Below are positions 26,128-35,399 of a stretch of DNA of 49,254 nucleotides, piece by piece (position 1 is the first letter of the stretch; each line of letters starts with the position of its first letter). The stretch covers positions 1-49,254 of the forward strand of contig CAIMUP010000139.1 in NCBI GenBank assembly GCA_903844645.1, given 5' to 3'. The position numbers and the translations under genes were made by a program. The DNA is from an uncultured Bacteroidota bacterium (GTDB lineage Bacteria; Bacteroidota; Bacteroidia; AKYH767-A; JABDAW01). The notes under the pieces were generated by a model, which made no database searches, was not told the DNA's origin, and saw only the letters and a program-made list of their open reading frames with translations.

Positions 26128-27304
26128 GTCTACAAAAAGACTTTTTCATATCGGACTGAATACGATTAACAATCTGCTTAATCCAGCGATAAATATTCTA
26201 ATGTCAATCGTTATTATTCGTTTTTGCTCAAAAGAATTATGGGGGCAGGTCGTTGGAATTATGCTTTGGGTGGGAATTATAACACATATTGCTTCGTTTG
26301 GAAACAAAGACTTTTTGTTGAGAGAATTTAGCTTATCTCCCTTTCAATCTGCTATTAAGTGGAAAGAAAGCTTATCATCACGATTCCTAATTATTTTATG
26401 TTCTATCCCATTTTTTCTACTTCTTCACCTATCGCTTAACATATTTCTTTGTGTAGTTATTCTTGCCTTTTTCAGATTTATTTATCAATCTTATGACCCA
26501 ATTATTATCTATAAAAATTGGTTTCACTTATCCATAATCCTCGAGTTAATTTCTTTCATTTCCATTGTAAGTTTAATACTTTTTTTTGACTGTAAAATAT
26601 CATTTAGTGGTCTCATTCTACTTTATACAATAATTGAATCTTTAAAGACTATTACCTTGGGTTTATTGTTAAGAAATGATTTTTCGCCTTCATTCAAGTC
26701 CAAGCCAATGCTAAGTTATTTTAGGTTATCCTTCCCTTTCTTTATTCTCAATTTCACTGGGATGCTTGCCTCAAAGATAGATTTAGTTTGTGTGAATCAT
26801 TTCTTAAGCAAATCAGATGTTGCCAGTTATCAAGTTCTGATAAATTTTTTATTAATTATACAGGCTTCTTCCAACTTTATTTTGATTCCCTTTGTCAAGA
26901 ATTTATACAGATTAAAGAAACAAATAATCTTGAAACTATCCTTCAAATTATTCCTTATTGGAATATTGATTACTTCAATAGGAATTGTTTTATTGAAGTT
27001 CTTTTTAAGACAGATTTATCATATTGATTTGGATTTATCAACAATGTTTATTGGAGGTTTATTTACCCTGCCCATCTTTTATTACAGCCCGATAATCTAT
27101 CTATTGTTTAAAATGAATAGACAAAATCTTGTCATAGGAATTAACCTCAGTGCGATACTTTTTAGTTTTTTACTGTGTGTTTTTCTTATTCCCTCATATC
27201 AAATTTTCGGCGCGATTCTTTCAATAGCCATTACCCAATGGTTAGTTCTATTAACATATCTTTATTTCCAATGGGCAACGCCTACTAAAGTTTTTGCATC
27301 TTAA
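26117..27304 (+). CDS. Oligosaccharide flippase (Wzx/MATE-like)
   Basis: 395 residues, nearly all hydrophobic, with about 12 predicted membrane segments. The N-terminal NNLLNPAINILMSIVIIRFCSKELWGQVVG is typical of polysaccharide-export flippases. It is expected to move lipid-linked glycan units across the inner membrane. The ATG at 26117 (MRYKSTKRLFHI) is preferred over an upstream TTG in the same frame. Overlap with the preceding glycosyltransferase gene shows translational coupling. Confidence 0.85.
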   Translation: MRYKSTKRLFHIGLNTINNLLNPAINILMSIVIIRFCSKELWGQVVGIMLWVGIITHIASFGNKDFLLREFSLSPFQSAIKWKESLSSRFLIILCSIPFFLLLHLSLNIFLCVVILAFFRFIYQSYDPIIIYKNWFHLSIILELISFISIVSLILFFDCKISFSGLILLYTIIESLKTITLGLLLRNDFSPSFKSKPMLSYFRLSFPFFILNFTGMLASKIDLVCVNHFLSKSDVASYQVLINFLLIIQASSNFILIPFVKNLYRLKKQIILKLSFKLFLIGILITSIGIVLLKFFLRQIYHIDLDLSTMFIGGLFTLPIFYYSPIIYLLFKMNRQNLVIGINLSAILFSFLLCVFLIPSYQIFGAILSIAITQWLVLLTYLYFQWATPTKVFAS

Positions 27305-27336
27305 TAAACTATAAACCGATATTTAAATAGTTTTTT

Positions 27337-29670
27337 ATGAGCAAAAGGCATATCCCTCAAAAGCCGATAAAGCAAGTTAAAGCAACAGTTAATTCATTCA
27401 AAACAGTAAGCACTGTAATTTTACTATTGTATGTCTTACTCCAGCTATTACCAAGGCTTCAGGCATTGGATGTAATGGGAAGTCATTGGTTATTTCTATC
27501 TGTATTGAATTGCTCTGCAACCCTGTATTTATTCTTAAAGAAAAAAATATTGCCGAACAAGTTTTTCAAAACCATGTTCATCCTATTGTATTTTGTATTC
27601 CTAATATTCTCTTTGTTATCCTTCATAGTCGCTTTTAATGTTAACGAAAGTATGGTTGCATATTCAAGACTGCTTATTTCGGTTATCGCATTCTTAAATA
27701 TTACCACTATTTTATTTCATAACAGAGGTATTTTAAAAATATTATTCATACTTTTAGGGTTATTGGTTCTGTTCCAATCGGTATATGTTATCATTACCTT
27801 TTTGAGTAATTATAATAGCAGCGCAACCCTCGACGAGGTCGTCTTTTTGATAACTGGCAATTCGGGGCATAAAAATATTTTGGCAGCAAGTATTGCCATT
27901 AAAATCCCATTCCTAATTTACCTTATTCATACCTCCAAGCTTTATGCGAGACTACTTTTTCTTTTTACATTGCTATTGGCTTGCATTGCCCTTTTCATGA
28001 TAAATGCGCGTGCTGCATACCTTGCTTTGTTTTTAGAAATGATACTTTATTCAGTTGTTATTTTCTTTCAGTTTTTCAAGAGTGGAAGGAGTCTCAAAAG
28101 CCTTTTAAATCCATCATTTGTAATTGGTATATTCATCGTTTCGGTGGTGGTTTCTCAAATCGCTTTAACATCTTTGAGTAAGCATAAAGATAAAAAGTTT
28201 TACGGTACTATTACTTCGAGAATAGAGTCTATAGGGTTTTCGGAAACGGGTAGCAGCAAGCGTTCCTTGATATGGAATTCGGCTATTGATTTCATTAAAA
28301 AGCATCCATTCACAGGAGGCGGCTACGGCAATTGGAAAATCAATTCCATCCCTTACGAAACGACCTTTCAACCTGGTTTCGGAATCGCTAAACATGCCCA
28401 CAACGACTTCCTTGAAATAGCCGCAGATACAGGCATCCCAGGTGCATTAATCTATCTCGCGTTGTTTGTTTGTTTAGGGTTCTATGCTTTAAAAATAATT
28501 GCCTCCAAAAGTGCTTCGATGGATACTAAAATGATGATCACCGCAGCTGCCCTTGCGCTGTCGGCATATTTTATTGATTCGCTATTTAACTTCCCCTTGG
28601 AACGCCCGAATATCCAAATATTATTTGCCTTTATTGCTGCTATAATTGTTGTTTTATACTTTGAAAATACCCAGCAGGAGGATAATCATTACGGTATCAC
28701 AAAAAAGGTAGTGTGGACTACTATCTTCCTGTCTTTAATGACGGTTTTTATCAGTTACGAGGTCTTTAAATCTATGCAAGTTCAGTACGATGTTTCGGAT
28801 GTGTGGCTCGATACCAACAAGCAGGAATGGTTCAAGAATCAAAAGGCGCAATTACCCTTCAAAGCCGATGAAATAAATGCCCAATTCCCTGCCATTCCCA
28901 ACATCAGCGAGTATGGGATGCCTATTGCATGTATGAAGGCGAAGTTCTTGTTTGATGAGCAACGTTTCGATGAGGCTTTGGCGACCTTGGATGGAGATAA
29001 GAACTCTAATCCGAATCTCTTTTATGCCGAATACCTGAAGGGATTAATTGCGGATAAAAAAAACCAGCCCGATACGGCGATGAAGTATGCCGAAACTATT
29101 TTCTACCGCCGTCCGGGGAATATTAATTTTTATTATTTGATAGAGGGACTGGCATTCGAGAGGAAGGATACTATGGCGATGAACAGGGCATTCAAGACCT
29201 TTATCAGTTATAATTATTCGCACCAGGTGTGGGCGGATTATTCCCAGAATTTATTCACCGTTACAAACAATCCGTTGACTGCTTTGGCGATTGTGGAGGA
29301 TGGTTTGGGACGATACCCAGCTGATTCCGCATTGTTATTCAAGAAGAATTTTTATAACGGAGTATCGAATTACATGCAGAACAAATTCCCTATCGCCATC
29401 AAGTTTTTTATGGAGGGATTGAAGTATAAGGATGACAATTTATCGAAAGAAAACATTGCCTTTGCGTGGTTCAATCAGGGGATGTATGTGGAGGCTCTGC
29501 ATCACTTCAATACCTTGGTGGGGAAGGTATCGAGTGGCGGCAAGCTGGAGTTTTTCAGGGGGATATGTTACAAGGAATTACATAAAAAAGAGGAGGCTTG
29601 CAAGGATCTGCTTCAGGCGCATTCATTGGGCTACTCGATGGATGGTTCGTTATTGAAAGACTGCAAATAG
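27337..29670 (+). CDS. O-antigen ligase-like membrane protein with C-terminal TPR region
   Basis: 777 residues. About 450 residues form a polytopic membrane domain with the Wzy_C/O-antigen-ligase loop (TSRIESIGFSETGSSKRSLI, FTGGGYGNWK, KHAHNDFLEIAADTGIPGALIYL). The last 250 residues are helical TPR-like repeats (FDEALATLDGDKNSN, YLKGLIADKKNQPDTAMKYAE, NQGMYVEALHHFN), probably outside the membrane. It would join glycan chains to lipid A core, or to a T9SS anchor lipid. Third gene of the cassette; ends at a terminator at 29687. Confidence 0.88.
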   Translation: MSKRHIPQKPIKQVKATVNSFKTVSTVILLLYVLLQLLPRLQALDVMGSHWLFLSVLNCSATLYLFLKKKILPNKFFKTMFILLYFVFLIFSLLSFIVAFNVNESMVAYSRLLISVIAFLNITTILFHNRGILKILFILLGLLVLFQSVYVIITFLSNYNSSATLDEVVFLITGNSGHKNILAASIAIKIPFLIYLIHTSKLYARLLFLFTLLLACIALFMINARAAYLALFLEMILYSVVIFFQFFKSGRSLKSLLNPSFVIGIFIVSVVVSQIALTSLSKHKDKKFYGTITSRIESIGFSETGSSKRSLIWNSAIDFIKKHPFTGGGYGNWKINSIPYETTFQPGFGIAKHAHNDFLEIAADTGIPGALIYLALFVCLGFYALKIIASKSASMDTKMMITAAALALSAYFIDSLFNFPLERPNIQILFAFIAAIIVVLYFENTQQEDNHYGITKKVVWTTIFLSLMTVFISYEVFKSMQVQYDVSDVWLDTNKQEWFKNQKAQLPFKADEINAQFPAIPNISEYGMPIACMKAKFLFDEQRFDEALATLDGDKNSNPNLFYAEYLKGLIADKKNQPDTAMKYAETIFYRRPGNINFYYLIEGLAFERKDTMAMNRAFKTFISYNYSHQVWADYSQNLFTVTNNPLTALAIVEDGLGRYPADSALLFKKNFYNGVSNYMQNKFPIAIKFFMEGLKYKDDNLSKENIAFAWFNQGMYVEALHHFNTLVGKVSSGGKLEFFRGICYKELHKKEEACKDLLQAHSLGYSMDGSLLKDCK

Positions 29671-29686
29671 CTTCACGTTATCCCAC

Positions 29687-29718
29687 AAAAAAAGGGACCA
29701 TTGCTGATCCCTCTTTTT
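29687..29718. terminator. Rho-independent terminator
   Basis: AAAAAAGGGA and TCCCTCTTTTT pair around an 11-base loop. A second hairpin, AGGAAG-TGGAG-GCTTCCT-like, follows near 29727. The next gene ends convergently at 29762, so both strands may be served. Confidence 0.75.
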
Positions 29719-29761
29719 ATAAATCAGGAAGTGGAGGCTTCCTAATTCATTGTCTTAATAA

Positions 29762-30709
29762 TTAATCAACAAAACGGAAGGAATAATGACCGTTAGTGGT
29801 TAATGAATCATTCTCTACCATGACATATCTATGAGCCAGATTTCCCAACAGGGAGGCAGAGAACAGCTTCGTTTCGCCTGGCAGAACGCTGACGAAGATG
29901 CCATGTGGATCGTCCAAAAATCTTACTACAAAAAACTTCAATTCTACCAGCCCGTCATTGATCACTTCTATCATATCGGTTGGCAGCAGGGTGCGGCTCG
30001 CGATCTTGTCTTTCCAATGTTTCACGATCATGGCATTAAACAGCATTTGTTCGGCTTTGGCTTGTATCAATTCGCGGTCAATAATGGCATCCATATAGGC
30101 AGTGGTGCTGCCTACCCACAGCATTTGTCCGAAGCCTTTGAACATGGCATCGGCGTTGCTAACTCGGGCTGTTTCGACTGCTCCTTTTGCTCCTGTTTTG
30201 GAAGCTTTTTTGCCTATTACCTGATTTTCGGCAGAGCTTATTTGCACATAAAATGCTTCGATTACTGCCCTCAAAGCATCCAGTTCAGGATAGGCAATCA
30301 TGGCTGTGGTGAGCAACAAAATATGGTTGATCCGAAGCTCTATTTTGCCACCCGTGATGACGATGTGCCCTCCCACCCAGCAGGTTTCGTATTGCACAGT
30401 TCCTTTTCTATGAATTTTCTGAAATTCATAATCCCAATCGCCGATGCGGGTATGGTTCAAATCGGTCGCCAATTCCTCCTTCGTGAACACTTTGCCATGC
30501 ACATTACCGGCTGCGCTTAGGTTCAAATTATATTTAATCATATAATTCAAATGTTCGGGATGCGTGACGGCGTAGATGAGCGCGGCAGTGGCATTGGTGA
30601 GGCGAATTTCGTTTAATCCCAAATCAAAATAAGTGGATTCGCGAGCCATTTTGGTAAAGTTCTTTTTCGTTGAATTGTCGAAAAAGTTTTCGTAAGGTGG
30701 AAATTTCAT
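29762..30709 (-). CDS. Orphan protein, array-associated family (member 2)
   Basis: 315 residues, the same length as the paralogue at 16390. Helical to about residue 240, then strand-rich. Shared features with that paralogue are AVETAR, RTL-P-D at the same 65-residue distance, INDGLVELKF against VNNSLFPIRF, and VMVEN against MHVEN near the C-terminus. WD and KGT phrases near residue 95-105 also resemble the other copy (WDRMVQ, ARGST). No signal peptide and no known domain. A TATCTTTG promoter (30758-30765, minus) gives a 50-nt leader, with the 42-bp array just upstream. Function unknown. Confidence 0.7.
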   Translation of the reverse strand: MKFPPYENFFDNSTKKNFTKMARESTYFDLGLNEIRLTNATAALIYAVTHPEHLNYMIKYNLNLSAAGNVHGKVFTKEELATDLNHTRIGDWDYEFQKIHRKGTVQYETCWVGGHIVITGGKIELRINHILLLTTAMIAYPELDALRAVIEAFYVQISSAENQVIGKKASKTGAKGAVETARVSNADAMFKGFGQMLWVGSTTAYMDAIIDRELIQAKAEQMLFNAMIVKHWKDKIASRTLLPTDMIEVINDGLVELKFFVVRFLDDPHGIFVSVLPGETKLFSASLLGNLAHRYVMVENDSLTTNGHYSFRFVD

Positions 30710-30866
30710 TTTTTTCTTTTCTTTAATGTTAGAGAGTTCTTCATAAACTCATGGGTGCAAAGATACATTATTCAAAGTTGGTAATCCCACAAATCCTGAA
30801 ATTATCCTGAAAAAGGCTCCAAAAAGGCTCATTTTCGCAAAAACGACATGCTTTTACGTTGTGGCT

Positions 30867-31092
30867 CCATTCACGTGAATGGAAGGCATTCCTTCCTTCC
30901 GACAGTTTCCATTCATGTGAATGGAAGGCATTCCTTCCTTCCGACAGCACCCATTCATGTGAATGGAAGGTATTCTTTCCTTCCGACAGCTCCCATTCAT
31001 GTGAATGGAAGGCATTCCTTGCTTCCGACAACTTCCATTCACATGTCTGGAAGGCATTGTGAGGAAGGAATGCCTTCCATTCGCGTGAATGG
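30867..31092. repeat. 42-bp array, 4 copies, closed by an inverted copy
   Basis: Four 42-bp units start at 30868, 30910, 30952 and 30994. Each contains the perfect palindrome CATTCACGTGAATG (or CATTCATGTGAATG) and GGAAGGCATTCCTTCC. A diverged half copy follows at 31036. A copy in reverse orientation then sits at 31063-31092 and matches the left end (30867-30896) at 29 of 30 positions, so the array is bracketed by an inverted repeat. It lies between divergent promoters at 30758 (minus) and 31211 (plus). A TATATA element is at 31145-31162. Confidence 0.95.
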
Positions 31093-31235
31093 AAGGTTAC
31101 GGAAGTTTCGGCAGGGAATAAAAGGGGGAATTGGGAGGGGAATCACTCCTTATATATAGGGGCAATTTGTTTTTGAGGGGAATTGGGTGTATCATTAAGC
31201 ATTAATTTCCTACTTTTGCCATTCAAATAAGATTT

Positions 31236-31817
31236 ATGATGATGAAAAAAGGGAAGGTTTTGACGTTTATGTTCATTTTAATCAAGGTAGTAATGTTGGC
31301 ACAAGCAGCTTTTAATATGCCGTTAGAAGATAGATGGGTAAAACCTCTTATTAAAAAATCTTCAACGATAATTGAAGGTGTTGTAATAGATATAAAGACC
31401 ATCAAACATGCGACCTCTGATAGCGGTGGGGATAGCTATATCTTTTATTTTATTAAACCCAGAATGGTTTTTAAAGGACTAATTGATTCAACAAAAATTT
31501 TTGAAGTCTGCTTAGGCAAAGACCCATATTCAACTAAACCAGAAGGAATATATGCAGTAGATTTTTCAGAACATTCTCCCCCTCCGGCAAAAAGTGGTAT
31601 TTTCTTTTTTACTAATAAATCGAAGATGCCTGATTTTATTAAACCATTGGATAATGCAATTTGCCTTAATTGGTATTATGCCATAGATTATGTTTATTAT
31701 GATCGAGAAAGCACTTTGAAACTTCTGAAAGAAAAATTTAATCTGAAACCTTTGGCACTATTTAAATCTACTATTTTAGGTAAAGAAATTAATGATGATA
31801 TTGAGAGAAGAAGATAG
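31236..31817 (+). CDS. Small secreted protein of unknown function
   Basis: 193 residues with an N-terminal hydrophobic segment (MKKGKVLTFMFILIKVVMLAQA). The region SSTIIEGVVIDIKTIKHATSDSGGDSYIFYFIKPRMVFKGLIDSTKIFEVCLG reads like an OB-type strand set found in secreted proteins of this phylum. No enzyme motif is seen. A TACTTTTG promoter lies at 31211-31218 and a strong terminator at 31845. More AT-rich than the housekeeping genes. Confidence 0.6.
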   Translation: MMMKKGKVLTFMFILIKVVMLAQAAFNMPLEDRWVKPLIKKSSTIIEGVVIDIKTIKHATSDSGGDSYIFYFIKPRMVFKGLIDSTKIFEVCLGKDPYSTKPEGIYAVDFSEHSPPPAKSGIFFFTNKSKMPDFIKPLDNAICLNWYYAIDYVYYDRESTLKLLKEKFNLKPLALFKSTILGKEINDDIERRR

Positions 31818-31844
31818 AATCTCAAAAGGATTTAGGAATAAAAA

Positions 31845-31875
31845 AAGGGCGGATGTATCAGCTACATCCGCCCTT
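31845..31875. terminator. Strong bidirectional terminator
   Basis: A perfect 13-bp stem AAGGGCGGATGTA/TACATCCGCCCTT around TCAGC, with A-rich left and T-rich right flanks. It serves the gene ending at 31817 and the convergent one ending at 31899. Confidence 0.88.
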
Positions 31876-31898
31876 ATTTAATGGGAAATAAAACTTCG

Positions 31899-33710
31899 TT
31901 ATTGCACGATCAGTTTCCTTACCAATGTTTCTTTGTCGGTGATTATTTCCACGAAATAAATCCCCTTCGCCTGCTGGCTAAAATCCAAGGTATGCTTGTA
32001 CATCCCCGCCGATTGTTTCTTTTGTTCTGCATAAATTACCTGCCCCTCCAGGTTCGTTAATTTAATGGTTAAGGAAGTATTCTCGGCAGTAACATAGTTA
32101 ATGGTAACCGCACCCGTAGTAGGGTTTGGATAGATATTCAAAGCCGAGTTTGTAGTACCGATCGCTTCGTTAATCCCCACATTAATACCCACTTTCGCCA
32201 CGAAAATATCGGTCGCCGTACCGGCTAATAATCTATTCGCATTGTTATTCCCAAACCAACAAGTATCCTTGAAAGAGCCGGTAATATACACCCCGTTAGC
32301 ACCATCAATAGCCATACTATTCGGAACATCGTTCGAGGCTCCACCCGCCAATTGCGAACCGATAACAGCACCCGTAGCACCGTTATATTTCGCAATGAAA
32401 ATATCGTAGCCCCCCTTCGCATTCAGATGATTCGTTCCGAAGGTAGCGGTGTTCTGAAAGTCCCCTGCGAGATAGACGTTTCCGGTATTGTCGCAAGCAA
32501 TCGCATTAACATCATCCACATCAGACCCTCCCGCAGAAACAGCCCAAAGCACATTACCCAACGCACTGTATTTCGCAACATATAAGTCGCTGCTATTCGC
32601 GAAAACAGTATCCGCCCCGAACTTAGCCCACGAGCCTACGGTAAGGTATCCGGTAATGAAAATATTACCCGTGCCATCTATCGAAATTCCTTTGGATTCA
32701 TCATCCCATTGTCCTCCGGCAGCCTTAGCCCAAATCCATGTACCACCAGTATCTATCGCAGCTACGTAGATGTCATTGTTATTAAAGTTGCCTTGATTGA
32801 GAAGCGTCGTTGCCCCGAAGGTAGCGGTATTAAGGTATGTTCCGGTAATATAAATCTTACCCGTAGTATGCGAATATGCCACGCCAGAACAGCTTGCCGC
32901 ACCATGTTGTACCCATGCCAACTTCCCTGAATCGGCAGAGTATTTCGCGAGATAATAATCGCCATTGCCGCTACTATAAATAGTATCCTTATCGAACTTC
33001 GCAGTCCCGAAGAATTGCCCCGAAACATACAGATTCCCGAAATCATCGGTGGTAACTCCGCTGGCATTAATATTCGCATTCAAACCAATGATTTTATTAA
33101 CCCACAAGAACGATCCCATAGAATCATACTTCGCGATATAAACGCGGAATAGGTTATTGCCATGGATCGTGTCGTTGCCTACGAAGAAGGTGGAATCCAC
33201 CACGACCGTATCATGGAAGTGGTAGTAATTATTCCCGCTGATCAATACCGAATCGTTGATATAAATCGTATCATGGATATGAATGGCGGTATTGAATAAT
33301 AACCCATCGAACGGCGCAGGCGTAGTCTGGCAATGCTGGTTCGTGTTCGTGTCATATTCGTTATACCTGCCTACGACATACACATTGGCACTGGTATCGG
33401 TAGCAACATGCAAGCCTTGATTGATGCTTACACCATTGATTTGTTGCTTCCATTTCAAGGCTCCGGCGGGGCTGTATTTCGAGACAAAGCTATACGAATA
33501 ATGCACGGGCGTATTGGTATCCACGCGGCAATAGCGGTAGGTGGAATCCATGTAACCGGTTACATAAACATTGTTCGCTTTATCCGTGCAGATGCCGTTA
33601 CCGTAGTTATCGCCACCGGTACTTCCTGCTTTCTTCGCCCATTGATATTGATATGCTTGAGCGGCACAAAATTGACTTACTACAAGGAGCAAGTAAAGAA
33701 TTTTCTTCAT
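31899..33710 (-). CDS. T9SS-exported beta-propeller protein (SBBP-type repeats)
   Basis: 603 residues: signal peptide (MKKILYLLLVVSQFCAAQA), then repeated units of the form YVAKYSxxGxxxWxxxxGG, DxxGNxYxxGxFxxTxxFG (SBBP-like propeller blades), then a C-terminal T9SS type A domain (LNIYPNPTTGAVTI, KGIYFVEIITDKETLVRKLIVQ). It is expected to be exported to the cell surface or medium by the type IX machinery. Ligand unknown. A TATTTTTG box (33764-33771, minus) lies about 54 nt upstream. The blades are the reason for the internally repetitive DNA. Confidence 0.9.
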   Translation of the reverse strand: MKKILYLLLVVSQFCAAQAYQYQWAKKAGSTGGDNYGNGICTDKANNVYVTGYMDSTYRYCRVDTNTPVHYSYSFVSKYSPAGALKWKQQINGVSINQGLHVATDTSANVYVVGRYNEYDTNTNQHCQTTPAPFDGLLFNTAIHIHDTIYINDSVLISGNNYYHFHDTVVVDSTFFVGNDTIHGNNLFRVYIAKYDSMGSFLWVNKIIGLNANINASGVTTDDFGNLYVSGQFFGTAKFDKDTIYSSGNGDYYLAKYSADSGKLAWVQHGAASCSGVAYSHTTGKIYITGTYLNTATFGATTLLNQGNFNNNDIYVAAIDTGGTWIWAKAAGGQWDDESKGISIDGTGNIFITGYLTVGSWAKFGADTVFANSSDLYVAKYSALGNVLWAVSAGGSDVDDVNAIACDNTGNVYLAGDFQNTATFGTNHLNAKGGYDIFIAKYNGATGAVIGSQLAGGASNDVPNSMAIDGANGVYITGSFKDTCWFGNNNANRLLAGTATDIFVAKVGINVGINEAIGTTNSALNIYPNPTTGAVTINYVTAENTSLTIKLTNLEGQVIYAEQKKQSAGMYKHTLDFSQQAKGIYFVEIITDKETLVRKLIVQ

Positions 33711-33824
33711 CGTATTATATTATTAAATTATTAGTTCAAGGGTTCGTATTTTATTTGAGGCAGCAAAAATAGACATTTTTTTTGTTTTGAACCTAATGTC
33801 TCTGATAATTTTTTCCATTAATCC

Positions 33825-33832
33825 TAAATTCG
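33825..33832 (+). promoter_or_regulatory. -7 box of recX, predicted leaderless
   Basis: TAAATTCG, then CCCC, then ATG at 33837, nearly the same arrangement as before polX (CGCCCCATGAAT in both). Confidence 0.5.
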
Positions 33833-33836
33833 CCCC

Positions 33837-34301
33837 ATGAATACGACGATTATTACCCCTCTGAAAGCCCTCGAAAAAGCCCGTGCTTATTGCGCTTTCC
33901 AAGAGCGATGCCATAGTGAAATGAAGACGAAATTGTATTCCTGGAAGCTCCATAAAAAAGAGGTCGAAGAGATCATTGCGCAGCTTATTACGGAAGGTTT
34001 TTTGAATGAGGAACGCTTCGCGATAGCCTTCGCAGGAGGTAAATTCAGGATAAAAAAGTGGGGCAAAGAGAAGATTCGCCAAGCGTTGAAGGCTAAATCG
34101 GTGTCCGATTATTCCATTAATAAAGCCCTTAGCCTTATCGAACAAAAGGATATTAAAAAGACCATTCAGGATATTATCGCCAAAAAAGCCCCTACTATTA
34201 AGGAGTCGAATCCTCTGAAAAAGAGGTATAAAATTGCCCAATATCTCATGTCCCGCGGCTTCGACAAGGACTTGGTTTGGGATATAATGGGCGAGGAGTA
34301 G
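33837..34301 (+). CDS. recX: Regulatory protein RecX
   Basis: 154 residues of three-helix RecX repeats: ALEKARAYCAFQERCHSEMKTKLYSW, IIAQLITEGFLNEERFAIAFAGGKFRIKKWGKEKIRQALKAK and a third ending ILSRGF-like (YLMSRGFDKDLVWDIM). RecX binds RecA filaments and limits recombination. recA is not in the window. The gene stands alone between divergent or terminated neighbours, followed by a 21-bp array. Confidence 0.9.
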   Translation: MNTTIITPLKALEKARAYCAFQERCHSEMKTKLYSWKLHKKEVEEIIAQLITEGFLNEERFAIAFAGGKFRIKKWGKEKIRQALKAKSVSDYSINKALSLIEQKDIKKTIQDIIAKKAPTIKESNPLKKRYKIAQYLMSRGFDKDLVWDIMGEE

Positions 34302-34335
34302 GATTTTATTACCTGTAAAATGAAATTTGGCACTT

Positions 34336-34545
34336 CCCACGGAATGGTTGGGATTAACCACGGCGCGGTTAGTACTAACCACGGCGCGGTTGGGATTAAC
34401 CACGGGACGGTTGGGACTAACCACGGGACGGTTGGGACTAACCACGGGACGGTTGGGACTAACCGCGGCACGGGGGGAACCAACCACGGGACGGGGGGAA
34501 CCAACCACGGGACGGGGGGAACCAACCACGGGACGGGGGGAGGCT
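34336..34545. repeat. 21-bp direct-repeat array, 10 copies in two sub-blocks
   Basis: Ten exact 21-bp units. Copies 1-6 carry CGGTTGGGA-TAACC (one contains the perfect 14-mer GGTTAGTACTAACC at 34367-34380). Copies 7-10 switch to GACGGGGGGAACCAACC. GC-rich, unlike the other arrays. It ends about 75 bp before the TATTTTTG promoter (34619-34626) of the lptC gene. Confidence 0.95.
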
Positions 34546-34643
34546 GTTTTTATATGAAAACAAGCTTAAAATTGCTGAAACGGCTCGAATTCCTCGATAT
34601 GATTTCAGTTTTTAATTGTATTTTTGCGCCTGAAATCTGATTC

Positions 34644-35195
34644 ATGAAACTTACGACTATCAAAAATATCCTCCTTTTTGTCCCGCTGCTGCTGCTTTTC
34701 TCTTGCGAAAACGACATCGAAAAAGTGAAATTAGTAACCACCAAAACCAAGGCTCCTTCTGAATCGGCGACCAACATTGAGATTCTGTACAGCGATTCGG
34801 CAAAGGTAAAAGTGAAGGTTACCGCCAAGAAAATGGATCATTATATCACAGACGACCCTTACCTCGAAATGCCGGAAGGGATCAAGGTAGAATTTTATGA
34901 CGACACGCTGCATGTAACCTCGCATCTGACGGCGAATTATGCCATCAAATATGAGAAGAAAAATATCATGGAAGCGCGGAATAATGTCGTCGTTGTGAAT
35001 GAAAAAGGAGACCAATTAAATACCGAACATCTGATTTGGGATGAAAATACCGAGAAGATTCACTCGCCCGATTTTGTGAAAATAACTACTGCCGATGAAA
35101 TAATTTATGGCAACGGATTTGAATCCAATCAGAACTTTACGAAGTATAAAATTTTCGACATCAAGGGCACAATCAGCCTCCACAAACAAAACTAA
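34644..35195 (+). CDS. lptC: LPS export ABC transporter periplasmic lipoprotein LptC
   Basis: 183 residues. The lipoprotein signal (MKLTTIKNILLFVPLLLLFSC) puts the lipidated cysteine at about residue 21. The following part has the OstA/LptC-like beta-jellyroll: YSDSAKVKVKVTAKKM, DPYLEMPEGIKVEFYDD, LTANYAIKYEKKNIMEARNNVVVVN, GDQLNTEHLIWDE, IYGNGFESN. LptC links the inner-membrane LptBFG complex to LptA during lipopolysaccharide transport. A small membrane gene follows after 2 nt and a CNNM gene after that, so the three form an operon. Confidence 0.85.
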   Translation: MKLTTIKNILLFVPLLLLFSCENDIEKVKLVTTKTKAPSESATNIEILYSDSAKVKVKVTAKKMDHYITDDPYLEMPEGIKVEFYDDTLHVTSHLTANYAIKYEKKNIMEARNNVVVVNEKGDQLNTEHLIWDENTEKIHSPDFVKITTADEIIYGNGFESNQNFTKYKIFDIKGTISLHKQN

Positions 35196-35197
35196 AT

Positions 35198-35395
35198 ATG
35201 CTAAAAGTATTAGAGAAATTTTGGCTCACCGTAGCCTCCCTTTCCTTCCTTGCAGGGATTTATGAAGCCATCACAGTAGGACCAATGGATGCTGCATTAT
35301 TATTTGGAATCACCATGATTTCATTGCTCGTTTATTGGCTTCGCCATAAGCAACGAATCCGCATGGATAAAGACAAATTGAACAAAGGAATTTAA
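35198..35395 (+). CDS. Small two-helix membrane protein
   Basis: 65 residues with two hydrophobic segments (LTVASLSFLAGIYEAITVG and AALLFGITMISLLVYWL) and a basic tail (RHKQRIRMDKDKLNK). It is packed between lptC (2 nt) and the CNNM gene (4 nt), so its translation is likely coupled. Function unknown. Confidence 0.75.
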   Translation: MLKVLEKFWLTVASLSFLAGIYEAITVGPMDAALLFGITMISLLVYWLRHKQRIRMDKDKLNKGI

Positions 35396-35399
35396 GGAA

